Below are positions 63,723 to 64,000 of a stretch of 64,000 nt of DNA, in pieces (the first letter of the stretch is position 1; each line of letters starts with the position of its first letter). Both the position numbers and the translations under genes were made by a program. This DNA comes from Epibacterium ulvae (lineage in GTDB: Bacteria > Pseudomonadota > Alphaproteobacteria > Rhodobacterales > Rhodobacteraceae), in NCBI RefSeq assembly GCF_900102795.1, contig NZ_FMWG01000006.1, positions 186,001 to 250,000 on the forward strand, in the 5' to 3' direction. Under the pieces are notes generated by a model. That model saw only the letters and a program-made list of their open reading frames with translations, had not been told where the DNA came from and ran no database searches.

Positions 63723-64000
63723 ATGGATTTTATCGGTGCGAAACTTGCGGTGTTTCTTGGCGATAAGGTGTTAGTGGTTTTGCGGGATGATAAGCCGGAT
63801 ATTCCCTTTCCCGGATATTGGGACTTGCCCGGTGGAGGGCGCGAAAACGACGAAACGCCTGCCCAATGCGCGCTGCGCGAGACCGAGGAAGAGGTTGGTT
63901 TGAAGCTGGAAGAGATCGATCTTTTATGGTCGCGGTCTTATGAGGCGGAGGGAAAGCGATCTTGGTTTTTTGTCACCCGACTTCCTGCAGATATGGAACG
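63723..64000 (+). CDS. NUDIX hydrolase (3' end outside window)
   Basis: The visible 92 residues contain a complete Nudix box: GGRENDETPAQCALRETEEEVGL fits G-x5-E-x7-REx2EExG. The lead FIGAKLAVFLGDKVLVVLRDDKPDIPFPGYWDLPGGG is typical of 8-oxo-dGTP or general nucleotide/alcohol-phosphate hydrolases. The frame runs off the end of the window. The ATG is preceded by GAGAGGGA. The substrate cannot be assigned. Confidence 0.85.
   Translation, partial: MDFIGAKLAVFLGDKVLVVLRDDKPDIPFPGYWDLPGGGRENDETPAQCALRETEEEVGLKLEEIDLLWSRSYEAEGKRSWFFVTRLPADME

Overview
The window looks like chromosomal DNA of a marine alphaproteobacterium of the Rhodobacteraceae (Roseobacter group). Pointers are the DUF3035/BamF lipoprotein, a DUF1674 protein, the rsmB - heparinase-like - purH order, a tandem-domain ALDH16 aldehyde dehydrogenase, two dimethylglycine-dehydrogenase-type flavoproteins, and Mur-like boxes before a sitABCD manganese operon. 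Genes are dense and mostly intact. Only the first (ftsK, 5' end missing) and last (NUDIX, 3' end missing) are cut by the window edges. No phage, insertion sequence, CRISPR array or rRNA was seen. One tRNA gene, tRNA-Val(GAC), is present.

Layout. 1-5.1 kb: ftsK end, lolA, a small lytic-transglycosylase lipoprotein, hspQ, a gamma-glutamyltransferase and a two-gene partner-switching module (STAS plus RsbW-like kinase). 5.2-7.8 kb: thiolase, free-methionine sulfoxide reductase, and a MarR-GNAT fusion whose start lies in a strong palindrome. 8.0-14.6 kb: a catabolic island for methylated amines or betaines with two ~815-residue FAD/GcvT-type demethylating dehydrogenases and two different regulators (XRE-cupin and GlxA/AraC). 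14.7-20.3 kb: RarD-type permease, rluA, aldehyde dehydrogenase, 1-Cys peroxiredoxin and two overlapping glycosyltransferases. 20.5-31.7 kb: the conserved translation/RNA cluster rbfA-truB-rpsO-pnp, read on the minus strand but opened by unrelated genes: a phosphodiester glycosidase, two membrane-anchored acidic RTX proteins flanking a DUF1643 gene, a COG0523 GTPase behind a Zur-like box, and an HxlR/SnoaL pair.

31.8-42 kb: dapB, NIPSNAP and DUF1674 genes, rsmB, a heparinase-like protein, purH, lspA, bamF and an M16 protease pair (one subunit with the zinc motif, one without). 42-49.7 kb: the deoC - small membrane protein - ALDH16 operon faces away from sitABCD, and the shared intergenic region carries two Mur-like boxes placed on a sitA promoter. 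49.8-56.5 kb: mutL, rmuC, a membrane adenylate/guanylate cyclase, a glutathione transferase, a histidine phosphatase, a small WGR protein and a small SHOCT-like membrane protein. 56.9-60.8 kb: a split ferric-iron uptake system (fbpB and fbpA in opposite orientation, no ATPase gene here) around a second COG0523 GTPase. 61-64 kb: rpmJ, tRNA-Val, an N-formylglutamate amidohydrolase, a zinc-ribbon DinB polymerase and a NUDIX hydrolase.

Metal handling recurs (sitABCD, fbpA/fbpB, two COG0523 GTPases, zinc-free L36). I did not find one clear new defence or mobile system. The most unusual items are the anchored RTX pair, the divergent flavoprotein with its dedicated regulator, the SitC with a soluble DtxR-like tail, and the unknown membrane protein inside the ALDH16/deoC operon. 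Functions rest on reading motifs by eye; no database search was possible.
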